Both the position numbers and the translations under genes were made by a program. The notes beneath the pieces were generated by a model that searched no databases, was not told where the DNA came from, and saw nothing but the letters and a program-made list of their open reading frames with translations. Positions 43,373 through 51,248 of a stretch of 64,000 bases of DNA are shown here, one piece after another (position 1 is the first letter of the stretch; every line of letters begins with the position of its first letter). Source of the stretch: Brooklawnia sp963780175 (GTDB lineage Bacteria; Actinomycetota; Actinomycetes; Propionibacteriales; Propionibacteriaceae); assembly GCA_963780175.1 (NCBI GenBank), contig CAWAAT010000001.1:186001-250000 (forward strand). The letters run 5' to 3'.

Positions 43373-44461
43373 ATGGCCGCGACGCACACAGTAGGGGATC
43401 GGATTGCGGCCAGTCCGGCCGGATCCCACCTGCTGAGGGCCTGGCATCGGTACTTCAACCGGCTCGGCAACCAGTTGGCCGGCTCTATCGCCTTCTTCAG
43501 TATGCTCGCCCTGGTTCCGGTGCTGATGTTCGCCTTCTCGGCGGTGGGATTCACTCTCACCGTGATCCGTCCCGCGCTGATGAGTCAGGTGCAGATGTTC
43601 ATCGTCGAGAACCTCTCGGCAGGCCCACTGCAGGACCAGGTGCTGATCCTGCTGTCGGAGTACCTCTACAACTGGCGCAGTGTCGGCCTGGTCGCCCTGC
43701 TCGTGGCCTTGTTCGTGGGTTCCAGCTGGGTGGCCAACCTCAAGGGGGCGATCCGGGGGATGGGGCGTCCCGATTTCGACCTGACCCATCGGCGTCACAG
43801 CGCTCTGCTCGAGCCCGTGATCAACGTGATGCTGCTGCTGGTGTTCATGGCGCTCATCGCCATCACGTTCACCGCCACGGTCGTCGGGACGCAACTGGCC
43901 GGGGCGATCGTGTCGTGGCTGGAGCTGGGGAACGTCATCGTGACGCAGACCTTGGTGAGAATGAGTTCGTTCAGCCTGTCACTGGTCGGGGCCACCGCGC
44001 TGTTCTGGCTCATCTTCCGGTTCCTGCCCGAGGAGCGCTCCCCGCACGTCGCCATCGTCCGCGGGTCGGTCGGGGCCGCGGTCTGTTTCGTGGCGCTTCA
44101 AGCGGGAGCCAGCTGGTTGACCGGACTGCTCAGCGCGGGACGTGCGACCCAGCTGTTCGGGCCGGTCATCGTGGCGATGATCTTCATCAACATCTTCGCG
44201 CAGTTGATCCTCTTCTTCACCGCCTGGATCGCCACCTGGAACCAGCCGGCGATTCCCAGGCGTTACAACCGGGCGGACGCGATCCTGCGCGAGCGCTCGA
44301 CCACGGTCGCGGTAGAGCGTCACTGGGAGGCTGCCGAGGCCGATCAGGTGCGCCAGGCACGACCGGTGCGGGTGCTGGCGCGCACCGAGCACCTGATCGA
44401 GACCACCGGGCCGGCGGTGCGGATCCGCACAGGTGCCAGCCCGGTGGGGCGTCGCAGGTAG
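43373..44461 (+). CDS. YihY/virulence factor BrkB family membrane protein
   Basis: A 362-residue membrane protein with six hydrophobic helices, the pattern of the YihY (formerly called RNase BN) family. Conserved stretches include GNQLAGSIAFFSMLALVPVLMF at the first helix, and VGSSWVANLKGAIRGMG and FRFLPEERSPHVAIVRGSVGAAVC later. The C-terminal 70 residues are charged and cytoplasmic. Function is unknown; RNase activity once claimed for the family belongs to another protein. The ATG is chosen because of the -10 box 6 nt upstream; GTG 43349 is an in-frame alternative. Its stop lies 10 bp from the convergent pfp stop. Confidence 0.85.
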   Translation: MAATHTVGDRIAASPAGSHLLRAWHRYFNRLGNQLAGSIAFFSMLALVPVLMFAFSAVGFTLTVIRPALMSQVQMFIVENLSAGPLQDQVLILLSEYLYNWRSVGLVALLVALFVGSSWVANLKGAIRGMGRPDFDLTHRRHSALLEPVINVMLLLVFMALIAITFTATVVGTQLAGAIVSWLELGNVIVTQTLVRMSSFSLSLVGATALFWLIFRFLPEERSPHVAIVRGSVGAAVCFVALQAGASWLTGLLSAGRATQLFGPVIVAMIFINIFAQLILFFTAWIATWNQPAIPRRYNRADAILRERSTTVAVERHWEAAEADQVRQARPVRVLARTEHLIETTGPAVRIRTGASPVGRRR

Positions 44462-44471
44462 GGCGTCCCGC

Positions 44472-45689
44472 TCAGTGCTGGACGGGCCGCGGGGCAGGCA
44501 TGCCGATCTGGTGACTGAGCTCGACGAACCAGTCCTGGGTGACGTCGAACGGCTTGTGGCCAGCGATCCGCGGGAAGGCGATGACCGAGAGCTGGTCGTC
44601 GTTCTCCTCGTCGAGCCCAACCACCCCGGGCGTACCGGCCAGTGCCGCGTCCACCGCCATCAAACAGGTGCGTCCGATGAGGTCGAGATCCTCGGCGTTG
44701 GAGGGGGCAGAACGGCTGTAGTAGCCCGACTTCTGCACCATGGTCTTCTGGGCGCCCACCAGCTTGCTGAACTGCTGGCCGAACCACTCGCCGGGGTTGA
44801 CCTTGTCGATCTGGACGTGCCCGAACGCGTCGCGGGGAACTTCCTGACCGGCGGCCTCCATCTGCTCAACTATCTCGGCCACACCAGCGCCCTCCGACAG
44901 GAAGATGTTGACGTTGCCGACCTCATCCATGATCCTGCTGAGGCGCTGCGCCTCGGCGGCGATGTCGAGCTGGGCCTCGGGCAGGTAGACCGCGTGGACG
45001 TCCCACGCTTGCCTGGACAGCCCGATCTCGGGAAGCCAGGCCTGCTCGTCGAGCCAGGCACGGTAGCGCCGCGTGGTCTCGGCGGCGAGGTAGCCACAGC
45101 TGCGTCCCATGATCTCGTGGATGATCAACTCACGCGGAGAGGCGTTGTGCTCGGCGATCACGTTCTTGGCGAAGTTCGCGGCGTGATCGGCAGCGGTCCA
45201 GGCGCCCAAGGACTGACGGATCGGGACGATGTCGTTGTCGATGGTCTTCGGCAGTCCGACGACCGTCAGGTTGAAGTCGTTGCGGGCAAGGAAGGCAGCC
45301 AGATCGGCGGCCGTGGTGTTCGTGTCGTCGCCGCCGATGGTGTGAAGGATGTCCACGCCGTCGGTGACCAACTGCCGAGCCGCCACCTCGAGCGGGTCCT
45401 GGCCCTCCTGCACCAGGCCACGCTTCACGCAGTCCTTCACGTTGGTGAGCTTGACCCGGGAGTTTCCGAGGGGCGAACCGCCGAAGGCGTAGAGCCGCTC
45501 GGCGTTGTCGCGAACCTCCTGGGTGACAGGAATCCAGTCGCCCTTCAAGAGGCCTTCGTATCCGTAGCGGTAGGCGATGATCTCGACGTCGGGTGCCACC
45601 TCTGTGTAGCGCTTGATGAGACCTGCAACTGCCGATGACAGGCACGGTGCGAAGCCGCCAGCGGTGAGCAGCGCAACCTTGTTGACCAT
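44472..45689 (-). CDS. pfp: Pyrophosphate-dependent 6-phosphofructokinase
   Basis: Phosphorylates fructose 6-phosphate with pyrophosphate instead of ATP, a reversible glycolytic step. The 405 residues are close to the Propionibacterium freudenreichii enzyme in length and sequence style. The N terminus KVALLTAGGFAPCLSS holds the phosphate loop. GGDDTNTT (119-126) has the second Asp that excludes ATP and marks PPi use, and PKTIDND (147-153) carries the catalytic Asp. MGRSCGYLAAETTRRYRAWL is another family block. The ATG has GAGGAGAGAGG upstream, and a TAGGCT box (45732-45727) lies about 37 nt before it. It stands alone. Confidence 0.95.
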   Translation of the reverse strand: MVNKVALLTAGGFAPCLSSAVAGLIKRYTEVAPDVEIIAYRYGYEGLLKGDWIPVTQEVRDNAERLYAFGGSPLGNSRVKLTNVKDCVKRGLVQEGQDPLEVAARQLVTDGVDILHTIGGDDTNTTAADLAAFLARNDFNLTVVGLPKTIDNDIVPIRQSLGAWTAADHAANFAKNVIAEHNASPRELIIHEIMGRSCGYLAAETTRRYRAWLDEQAWLPEIGLSRQAWDVHAVYLPEAQLDIAAEAQRLSRIMDEVGNVNIFLSEGAGVAEIVEQMEAAGQEVPRDAFGHVQIDKVNPGEWFGQQFSKLVGAQKTMVQKSGYYSRSAPSNAEDLDLIGRTCLMAVDAALAGTPGVVGLDEENDDQLSVIAFPRIAGHKPFDVTQDWFVELSHQIGMPAPRPVQH

Positions 45690-45817
45690 CTTTGAGAACC
45701 TCTCTCCTCGTTCATGCGGTGCCCCAAGCCTACCTGTGGACAACCCGGCCGGGAACCGCCCAGCCGTGACACACTGGTTTCGGGATCCACCCCCGCATCC
45801 CACCCCAGGAGTCGCTC

Positions 45818-46255
45818 ATGGCTGTTGTCTGCCCTCGCCGTTCGTCGGTACTGCGCGGTTCGCTGGGCAACTCGCGCGGTTTGAGCATGTCGGTGCTGGT
45901 GAGCCTGCTCATCCCGGTGCTGCTGATGTGTGCCGGACTGGCGGTCGACGGTTCGGCAAAGACGGCGGCCGACCGTAGGGCCGAGGCGGTGGCCGCCCAG
46001 GCGGCTCGGGCCGGGATGGATGCGGCTGCGCCGCTGCTGGTCAGCGGATCGGGGTCGGCAGAAGTGGTGGCGGTGCTGGCAGCCGAGCAGGTGATCGCCG
46101 CTCATGCACCCGTCGCCGGGCAGGCAGCCATCGCGCCGGACGGCAGCCTGCGGGTGAGCACCTCGACGGCGGTGCCGACGGTGTTCCTCGGGCTGGCCGG
46201 GCTTGACCACGTGACAGGGCGCGGTTCCGCCACCGTCGAGTTGCGCGTCCGCTGA
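45818..46255 (+). CDS. TadE/Flp-pilus-like small membrane protein
   Basis: 145 residues. After a basic N terminus there is one helix (SMSVLVSLLIPVLLMCAGLAVDGSAKTAADRRAEAVAAQAA), the layout of TadE/TadG pseudopilin-like proteins. A mostly extracytoplasmic domain of Ala/Val-rich sequence follows and ends GSATVELRVR. AGGAG lies 6 nt before the ATG. No other tad genes are in the window, so a pilus role is unsupported by context; it may be an orphan minor pilin or a surface protein. It is divergent from pfp. Confidence 0.5.
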   Translation: MAVVCPRRSSVLRGSLGNSRGLSMSVLVSLLIPVLLMCAGLAVDGSAKTAADRRAEAVAAQAARAGMDAAAPLLVSGSGSAEVVAVLAAEQVIAAHAPVAGQAAIAPDGSLRVSTSTAVPTVFLGLAGLDHVTGRGSATVELRVR

Positions 46256-46293
46256 TTCGGCACCTCGACTCGGTGCCAGCCAGGGCAGGGTTC

Positions 46294-46299
46294 TAGGCT
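46294..46299 (+). promoter_or_regulatory. -10 element TAGGCT before the YrdC-type gene
   Basis: TAGGCT ends 6 nt before the ATG at 46306, one of the clearest leaderless promoters in the window. No ribosome-binding site lies between the two. Confidence 0.5.
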
Positions 46300-46305
46300 G
46301 GGTCA

Positions 46306-46929
46306 ATGGCCCGCTACCTCGCCGTACACCCCGACAACCCGCAGTTGCGCGCGCTCGATCAAGCCATCTCGGTGTTGCGCGACGGGGGTGTGATCGCCTA
46401 CCCGACCGACTCCGGCTTCGCGCTCGGCGCGTTGATCGGCAACCACGCCGGGGTCGAGCGGATGAGGGCGATTCGGGGTCTCGACGATCGTCACCACCTG
46501 ACGGTGGTAGTCAGCGAATTCGCCCAGCTGGGACACTACGTGCAGATGGACAACTGGGTGTTCCGGGCCGTGAAGGCCGCCACCCCTGGCCTTTACACGT
46601 TCATCCTGCCTGCGACGCGCGAGGTCCCCAGGGCCATGCAGCATCCCAAGAAGCGCACCATCGGTGTACGGGTGCCCCAACACACCACCGTCCTGGCACT
46701 GCTGGACCGGCTGGGCGAGCCTCTTGTCTCAACCAGCCTGATTCTGGCGGGTCAGGACGAACCCCTGTCCGACGGCTGGGTGGTCAGCGAGGAACTCGGC
46801 CACCTCGTTGACCTGGTGCTTGACTCCGGGGACGCCGGCAGTACACCCACGACGGTGGTCGACCTGACGACCGATGAACCCGAGATCGTGCGCCTCGGCG
46901 GGGGAGACCCCTCGCTGTTCGAGGCCTGA
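46306..46929 (+). CDS. Sua5/YciO/YrdC-domain protein (threonylcarbamoyl-AMP synthase family)
   Basis: 207-residue YrdC-domain protein. Members make L-threonylcarbamoyladenylate from threonine, bicarbonate and ATP for the t6A base of tRNAs. The fold is clear: AISVLRDGGVIAYPTDSGFALG with the nucleotide loop, IRGLDDRHHLTVVVSEFAQL in place of the usual KxR motif region, KKRTIGVRVPQH, and PLVSTSLILAG. The length and the IRGLDDRHHL and TLVSTSL style are closer to the YciO branch than to canonical TsaC, so the t6A role is probable but not sure. It is expressed from its own leaderless promoter. Confidence 0.82.
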   Translation: MARYLAVHPDNPQLRALDQAISVLRDGGVIAYPTDSGFALGALIGNHAGVERMRAIRGLDDRHHLTVVVSEFAQLGHYVQMDNWVFRAVKAATPGLYTFILPATREVPRAMQHPKKRTIGVRVPQHTTVLALLDRLGEPLVSTSLILAGQDEPLSDGWVVSEELGHLVDLVLDSGDAGSTPTTVVDLTTDEPEIVRLGGGDPSLFEA

Positions 46930-46945
46930 ACTCGCGGAGGCTGGC

Positions 46946-47560
46946 TCAGTCGTCGTCGAAGTCCTCGCCGGCCAGCGCCTTGGCGGCAAGCTCTTCGGCG
47001 CCAGCAACTTCCCAGACCTCCTTGGCAGCCCCCAGGTTCAACACCAGGATCATGAGCCCGAGGACGATGTCGGGCCAACCGCTGCGAGAGGCCAGGGTCA
47101 CGAAGGCCATCGCGATGATGGCCGCGTTGGCGATGATGTCGTTGCGGGCAGCCAGGAAGGCGGCCCTCGTCAGCGATCCGCCCTCGTTCCGATACCTGGC
47201 GAGCAACCAGGTGCAGAGCGTGTTGACCACGATGGCCCCGCCCGCCGTGACCAGCAGTGACCAGAAGTCGGGGGGTTCGGGGTCACTGAACTTGACCGCT
47301 GCCATGACGAGCGCGGCCACCGCGGGAGCACAGATGATGATCGCCATGAGTTTTCCGACCCTGGCACGTCGCGCCAGGGGCCAGCCAAGTGCGAGCAGGA
47401 TCAGCGTGTTCACCGCTGTGTCCTCGAGGAAGTCGATGCTGTCGGCGAACAGCGACACCGAGCCGATCCCTACCGCGATGAGTACCTCGATGAAGAAGTA
47501 ACCCAGATTGAGGCCAACCACCCAGGCAAGGGTGCGGCGAAGCGCGCGGACGTCATTCAC
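46946..47560 (-). CDS. Cation efflux (CDF) family protein
   Basis: 204-residue membrane protein with five or six helices and the cation diffusion facilitator layout. LNLGYFFIEVLIAVGIGSVSLFADSIDFLEDT carries the conserved Asp pair of helix II (DSIDF), and FLAARNDIIANAAIIAMAF in helix V has the R-N-D metal-site pattern. The usual cytoplasmic C-terminal domain is missing; only about 25 acidic residues follow. CDF proteins exchange Zn2+, Mn2+ or Fe2+ for protons. The GTG start has TATAAC 7 nt upstream, suggesting a leaderless transcript. Metal specificity is open. Confidence 0.78.
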   Translation of the reverse strand: MNDVRALRRTLAWVVGLNLGYFFIEVLIAVGIGSVSLFADSIDFLEDTAVNTLILLALGWPLARRARVGKLMAIIICAPAVAALVMAAVKFSDPEPPDFWSLLVTAGGAIVVNTLCTWLLARYRNEGGSLTRAAFLAARNDIIANAAIIAMAFVTLASRSGWPDIVLGLMILVLNLGAAKEVWEVAGAEELAAKALAGEDFDDD

Positions 47561-47567
47561 CCCAGAA

Positions 47568-47573
47568 GTTATA
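47568..47573 (-). promoter_or_regulatory. -10 element TATAAC before the cation efflux gene
   Basis: On the minus strand TATAAC ends 7 nt before the GTG at 47560. It is the best match to a consensus -10 box in the window. Confidence 0.5.
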
Positions 47574-47584
47574 CCGGCTCCAGC

Positions 47585-48388
47585 TCAGACCGCGCACCGC
47601 GCCTCGCGCGCTGGACCCTCGGCGGCTCCTATGAAGCGGCCTCGGCGGCCGGGCTCCCCAGCCGTGACGTCTGCGACGACAACGGTGATGTTGTCGCGAC
47701 TGCGCGACCAGCTCCGGTCCACCAGGGCCTCGGCGAGTTCTTGGGGCTCATCGATCTCCTCGATCAGACCGCGCATGATCTCAACTGGCAGGTAGCTCGT
47801 CAGGCCGTCGGTGGCCACCAGCCAGCGGTCGCCGATGCGAAGGTCGACCGGGATGATCTGCACCGCTTCGGGATCGGCCAGCGAGCCCGACAAGGAATGG
47901 AGCAGCATGTTGCGCATCGGGTGCTGCCGGGCCTCGCTGGGGGAGATCTGGCCCTCGTCCAGCAGCATCTGAATCCACGACTGGTCGGTGGTCAGCTGAT
48001 GCAGGTCACCGGCACGCCAACGGTAGGCCCGCGAATCGCCGACATGCAGCACGTAACCTCGGTCTGCCGCCACGAACAGGCCCGTCAGGGTGGTGGCCAT
48101 GCCGCGCAGTTCGGGGTCACCACGAACCTCGAGACTGAGCCGGGCGTTCGTGCGGGCCATCAGATGACGCAAGACGGCTTCGGAGCAGTCGGTCAGATCG
48201 GCCAGCGAGCGGGCGAGCGTGCGGACGGCCAACGCGGAGGCCAGGCCGCCGGCAGGGCCACCGGCCACCCCGTCGGCGACCACCGCCAGGTGGTCGGCCG
48301 CGAATCCCGAGTCCTGGTTGTCCTTGCGCCGAGGACCGATGTCGGAGCGTGCACCCACCAGCAGCCGGTGTGGCGTTGTCGGGAGCAC
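47585..48388 (-). CDS. PP2C-family serine/threonine phosphatase
   Basis: 267-residue protein phosphatase of the PPM/PP2C type, a cytoplasmic partner of Ser/Thr kinases. Metal-binding aspartates are in GARSDIGPRRKDNQDSGF, LAVVADGVAGGPAG, LHVGDSRAYRW and WLVATDGLTSYL, and SRDNITVVVADV closes the fold. No transmembrane helix or sensor domain is attached, unlike PstP. The GTG at 48388 follows a TATCGT box by 6 nt (leaderless type). It may act on phosphorylated regulators such as the GarA-like protein, but that is inference; it is not adjacent to a kinase gene here. Confidence 0.9.
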   Translation of the reverse strand: MLPTTPHRLLVGARSDIGPRRKDNQDSGFAADHLAVVADGVAGGPAGGLASALAVRTLARSLADLTDCSEAVLRHLMARTNARLSLEVRGDPELRGMATTLTGLFVAADRGYVLHVGDSRAYRWRAGDLHQLTTDQSWIQMLLDEGQISPSEARQHPMRNMLLHSLSGSLADPEAVQIIPVDLRIGDRWLVATDGLTSYLPVEIMRGLIEEIDEPQELAEALVDRSWSRSRDNITVVVADVTAGEPGRRGRFIGAAEGPAREARCAV

Positions 48389-48394
48389 GTCACG

Positions 48395-48400
48395 ACGATA
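48395..48400 (-). promoter_or_regulatory. -10-like element before the PP2C gene
   Basis: TATCGT on the minus strand ends 6 nt before the GTG at 48388, consistent with leaderless transcription. Confidence 0.35.
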
Positions 48401-48463
48401 GTGCGTGGGGTGCGCCTGCGCGCAACACTGAGGTAGAGAGTTGAGACTCGGTGCAGGGGCGAC

Positions 48464-49378
48464 TCAGAGCGTCCACGCGTACTTCAGCGCCACCATCGCC
48501 ACCAACGCGGCCAACACGAGAGCCATGCCCAACCACGTGGTCGCGCTGCTGCCGCCCGGATGGCGCCGCGTGAGTCCCCAGGTGGCGGCGCCGGTGGCAG
48601 CTGCGCCGGCCAGGAAACCCCCAAGATGGGCCTGCCAGGCGATGCCCGGGAACAGCACCGTGACGACCACGTTCAACCCCAGGAGTATCCACACCGAGGT
48701 GAGCGGGATGCGTTGCAGCCACGCGATCACCATGTAGGCACCGAACAGTCCGAACACCGCGCCGGACGCTCCCAGCACCCCCGAGTTCCAGCTCGTCTGC
48801 AACCACCCCGGGCCCTGACCCCGCGGGAAGGCCAGCACCACGAACAGGACTCCTCCTCCCAGGGCGGAAATGAGGTACACCGCAAGGAACCTCGCTCGTC
48901 CCAGGATCGGCTCCAGGAAGCTGCCGATCAGCCACAACGTGAGCATGTTGAATCCGATGTGGGTCAGGGACCGCGGCATGTGGGAGAACGCGGAGGTGAG
49001 GAACCTCCACGGCTCCGAGGCGCCGAGCGAGGGGACGAGCATGACGAGGTCGTTGAAGGGGTAGGACAGGTTCTGCAGCACCCAGACCACCAGGCAGATG
49101 GCGATCAAGGCACTCGTCACCACTGCGCGGCCCGCCGGTCTCCACAGGGATGCGGAGTCACTGCGGGCAGAAGAGGGGCGAGAGAACCAGCGATCACTGG
49201 AACCAGCCGGACGTCGTCTGGGTGCGGGCCGACCGGCAGGGGGCAGAACCGGGCCGCTGAACGTGGGGTCGGGCCGTAGTGCGGCGGGCTCGTGGGGGCC
49301 AGCCGGGATCGACCGCTCGAAGTCCGGCGGGATGAAGTCAGGCCACTGGTTCTCGCCGGCAGCGTACGGATCGTCCAT
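48464..49378 (-). CDS. Rhomboid-family intramembrane serine protease
   Basis: 304 residues: a disordered Pro-rich N terminus of about 85 residues, then six or seven helices. The catalytic Ser lies in GVLGASGAVFGLFGAYM, the His partner in AWQAHLGGFLAGA, and the oxyanion-side motif in HIGFNMLTLW. This is the rhomboid pattern, cutting other membrane proteins within the bilayer. The long N-terminal extension lacks cysteine pairs, so no zinc finger is present. A TAGTCT box ends 6 nt before the ATG. Substrates are unknown. Confidence 0.92.
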   Translation of the reverse strand: MDDPYAAGENQWPDFIPPDFERSIPAGPHEPAALRPDPTFSGPVLPPAGRPAPRRRPAGSSDRWFSRPSSARSDSASLWRPAGRAVVTSALIAICLVVWVLQNLSYPFNDLVMLVPSLGASEPWRFLTSAFSHMPRSLTHIGFNMLTLWLIGSFLEPILGRARFLAVYLISALGGGVLFVVLAFPRGQGPGWLQTSWNSGVLGASGAVFGLFGAYMVIAWLQRIPLTSVWILLGLNVVVTVLFPGIAWQAHLGGFLAGAAATGAATWGLTRRHPGGSSATTWLGMALVLAALVAMVALKYAWTL

Positions 49379-49384
49379 TCACCC

Positions 49385-49390
49385 AGACTA
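49385..49390 (-). promoter_or_regulatory. -10 element before the rhomboid gene
   Basis: TAGTCT on the minus strand ends 6 nt before the ATG at 49378, the same geometry as the other leaderless promoters here. Confidence 0.42.
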
Positions 49391-49414
49391 ACCGAGCCCC
49401 ACCGCCCAACCTGA

Positions 49415-50038
49415 TCAGCTCGTGGCCGTCCCCAGGTCGGCCAGCATCTGTTCCAGGTTGCTGGTCAGGGTGAAATCGTCGGACGGCAGGGTGCGAGCTC
49501 GTCCACCGGAGGGTTGGTCTGCCGCGGTCAGGGCGCTCACCAAGGCATCTGCGGCCTGCATGACGCGGGTGTCGAGGCCTCGAGGATCAGCCCAGTCCTC
49601 GGTCGCGGCGTAGACCGGCCACGGCAGCGGGCGCGCGCGAAGGTAGAAGAAGAGCGGAACCATCGCCTGGTCGATCGCCAGTGAGTGTCGCGCGGTTCCG
49701 CCGGTGGCCCCGAGCAGGACCGGGACGTCACGCAGAGTGCCTTCGTCCAACACGTCGAAGAAGAGCTTGAACAGCCCCGAGAACGATCCGTTGAACACCG
49801 GCGTAACAGCGATCAGGGCGTCGGCGTTCGACACCAGATCGATCGCCTCGTCGACCTGCTCACTGCGCAACCCCGACGTGGTGGCGGTGAGCAGGTCCTG
49901 CCCGATCTCGCGAAGGTCGAGCACCGAGCTCTGCGTCCCGGGAAGTCTGCTCTCAACCGCCGACCGCAGCCGGTCGGCCAGCTTCCGGGTGGACGAAGGG
50001 CTGCCGGCTCCCGCGCTGACGACCACCACCCGCCTCAT
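49415..50038 (-). CDS. NADPH-dependent FMN reductase
   Basis: 207-residue flavodoxin-fold reductase that supplies reduced FMN. The N terminus VVVVSAGAGSPSSTRKLADRL is the FMN phosphate loop, and ALIAVTPVFNGSFSGLFKLFFDVLDEGTL with VPVLLGATGGTARHSLAID is the core of the actinobacterial CE1759-type group. Its start overlaps the stop of the LLM monooxygenase-like gene by 4 bp (ATGA), so reductase and flavin-using oxidoreductase form a two-component pair. The natural substrate of the pair is unknown. Confidence 0.88.
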   Translation of the reverse strand: MRRVVVVSAGAGSPSSTRKLADRLRSAVESRLPGTQSSVLDLREIGQDLLTATTSGLRSEQVDEAIDLVSNADALIAVTPVFNGSFSGLFKLFFDVLDEGTLRDVPVLLGATGGTARHSLAIDQAMVPLFFYLRARPLPWPVYAATEDWADPRGLDTRVMQAADALVSALTAADQPSGGRARTLPSDDFTLTSNLEQMLADLGTATS

Positions 50039-51186
50039 CGGTACTCCACCGCGCGCCCGGTGACGGTGTCGCCGGCCGCGTGGACGGTCGAGTCCCGGGG
50101 TCCGCCGGCGGCAGCTACCAAGGAGGCGTGTGTGGGCGCGTCGGGCACATCCGCGGGACGCCCTTCGGCGAAGCCGGCACGCATCGCGGGCAGGATCTCG
50201 CCCAGCAGATCCAGCTGCTCAAGGACGGTCTTCAACGGCAGGCCGGCGTGGTCGAGAAGGAACAGCTGGCGCTGGTAATGACCCACCGAGCCCTTGAAGG
50301 ACAAGGTGCGCTCCAGCACTTGCTGGGGGCTGCCCACCGTCAACGGGGTCTGGCGACTGAACTCCTCCAGACTCGGGCCGTGGCCGTAAACCGGAGCGTT
50401 GTCGAAATAGGGCCGGAACTCGCGCACGGCATCCTGAGAGTGCGGTCGCATGAAGAACTGGCCACCGAGTCCGACGATCGCCTGATGGTAGGCCCCATGC
50501 CCGTAATGCTCGTACCTGCGGCGGTACAGGTCGATCATCTTCCTGGTGTGGCTCATGGTCCAGAAGATGTTGTTGTGGAAGAAGCCGTCACCGTAGTAGG
50601 CCGCCTGTTCGGCGATCTCGGGGCTGCGAATCGAGCCGTGCCAGACGAACGGGGCCACGTCGTCCAGAGGCCGGGGGGTGGACGTGAACCCGGCGAGCGG
50701 GCTGCGGTATCGGCCCTGCCAGTCGACGTCGGTCTCACGCCACAGCCTGCGCAGCAGGGCGTAGTTCTCGAGTGCCAGGTTGATGCCGTTGCGGATGTCC
50801 TGGCCGAACCAGGGGTAGACCGGGCCGGTGTTGCCGCGCCCGAGCATGATGTCGACGCGACCGTCAGAGAGGTGTTGCAGCATCGCGAAGTCCTCGGCGA
50901 TCTTCACCGGGTCGTTCGTGGTGATCAGTGTCGTCGCCGTCGACAGGACGATGCGCTCGGTCTGGGCGGCGATGTAGGCCAGCGTGGTGGTCGGCGACGA
51001 ACTGAAGAAGGGCGGGTTGTGGTGCTCGCCGATGGCGTAGACGTCCAACCCGATCTCCTCGGACTTCCGGGCGATGGCGATGGACGCCTTGATGCGTTCG
51101 TGCTCGGACGGCATCCGGGCGTTGGTGGGGTCAACGGTGATGTCGCTGACGCTGAAGACGCCGATCTGTACGGGGTTGCTCATCAT
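50035..51186 (-). CDS. LLM-class flavin-dependent oxidoreductase (luciferase-like)
   Basis: 383-residue TIM-barrel flavoprotein of the bacterial luciferase type, probably a monooxygenase fed with reduced FMN by the coupled reductase. Family features: IGVFSVSDITVDP, GLDVYAIGEHHNPPFFSSSP, IVLSTATTLITTNDPVKIAEDFAMLQHLSDGRVDIMLGRGN, and the C-terminal LPLKTVLEQLDLLGEILPAM. The start has two Met codons in a row (51186 and 51183). A -10-like TACTTT lies 6 nt upstream and overlaps a 22-bp palindrome, so repression by a MarR-type regulator is likely. Substrate unknown. Confidence 0.9.
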   Translation of the reverse strand: MMSNPVQIGVFSVSDITVDPTNARMPSEHERIKASIAIARKSEEIGLDVYAIGEHHNPPFFSSSPTTTLAYIAAQTERIVLSTATTLITTNDPVKIAEDFAMLQHLSDGRVDIMLGRGNTGPVYPWFGQDIRNGINLALENYALLRRLWRETDVDWQGRYRSPLAGFTSTPRPLDDVAPFVWHGSIRSPEIAEQAAYYGDGFFHNNIFWTMSHTRKMIDLYRRRYEHYGHGAYHQAIVGLGGQFFMRPHSQDAVREFRPYFDNAPVYGHGPSLEEFSRQTPLTVGSPQQVLERTLSFKGSVGHYQRQLFLLDHAGLPLKTVLEQLDLLGEILPAMRAGFAEGRPADVPDAPTHASLVAAAGGPRDSTVHAAGDTVTGRAVEYR

Positions 51187-51194
51187 GGCTCCAA

Positions 51195-51216
51195 AGTAGT
51201 CAAATGTTCAACTACT
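51195..51216. promoter_or_regulatory. Operator-like palindrome in the LLM promoter
   Basis: AGTAGTcaaatgttcaACTACT has perfect 6-bp arms and partly symmetrical A/T centre. It begins 9 nt before the start codon and overlaps the -10-like TACTTT, so a bound repressor would block transcription. The shape fits MarR-type operators; no regulator gene is next to it. Confidence 0.55.
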
Positions 51217-51248
51217 AGAACCGCGGAGCCGGCACTTTTGTTCCCGGG

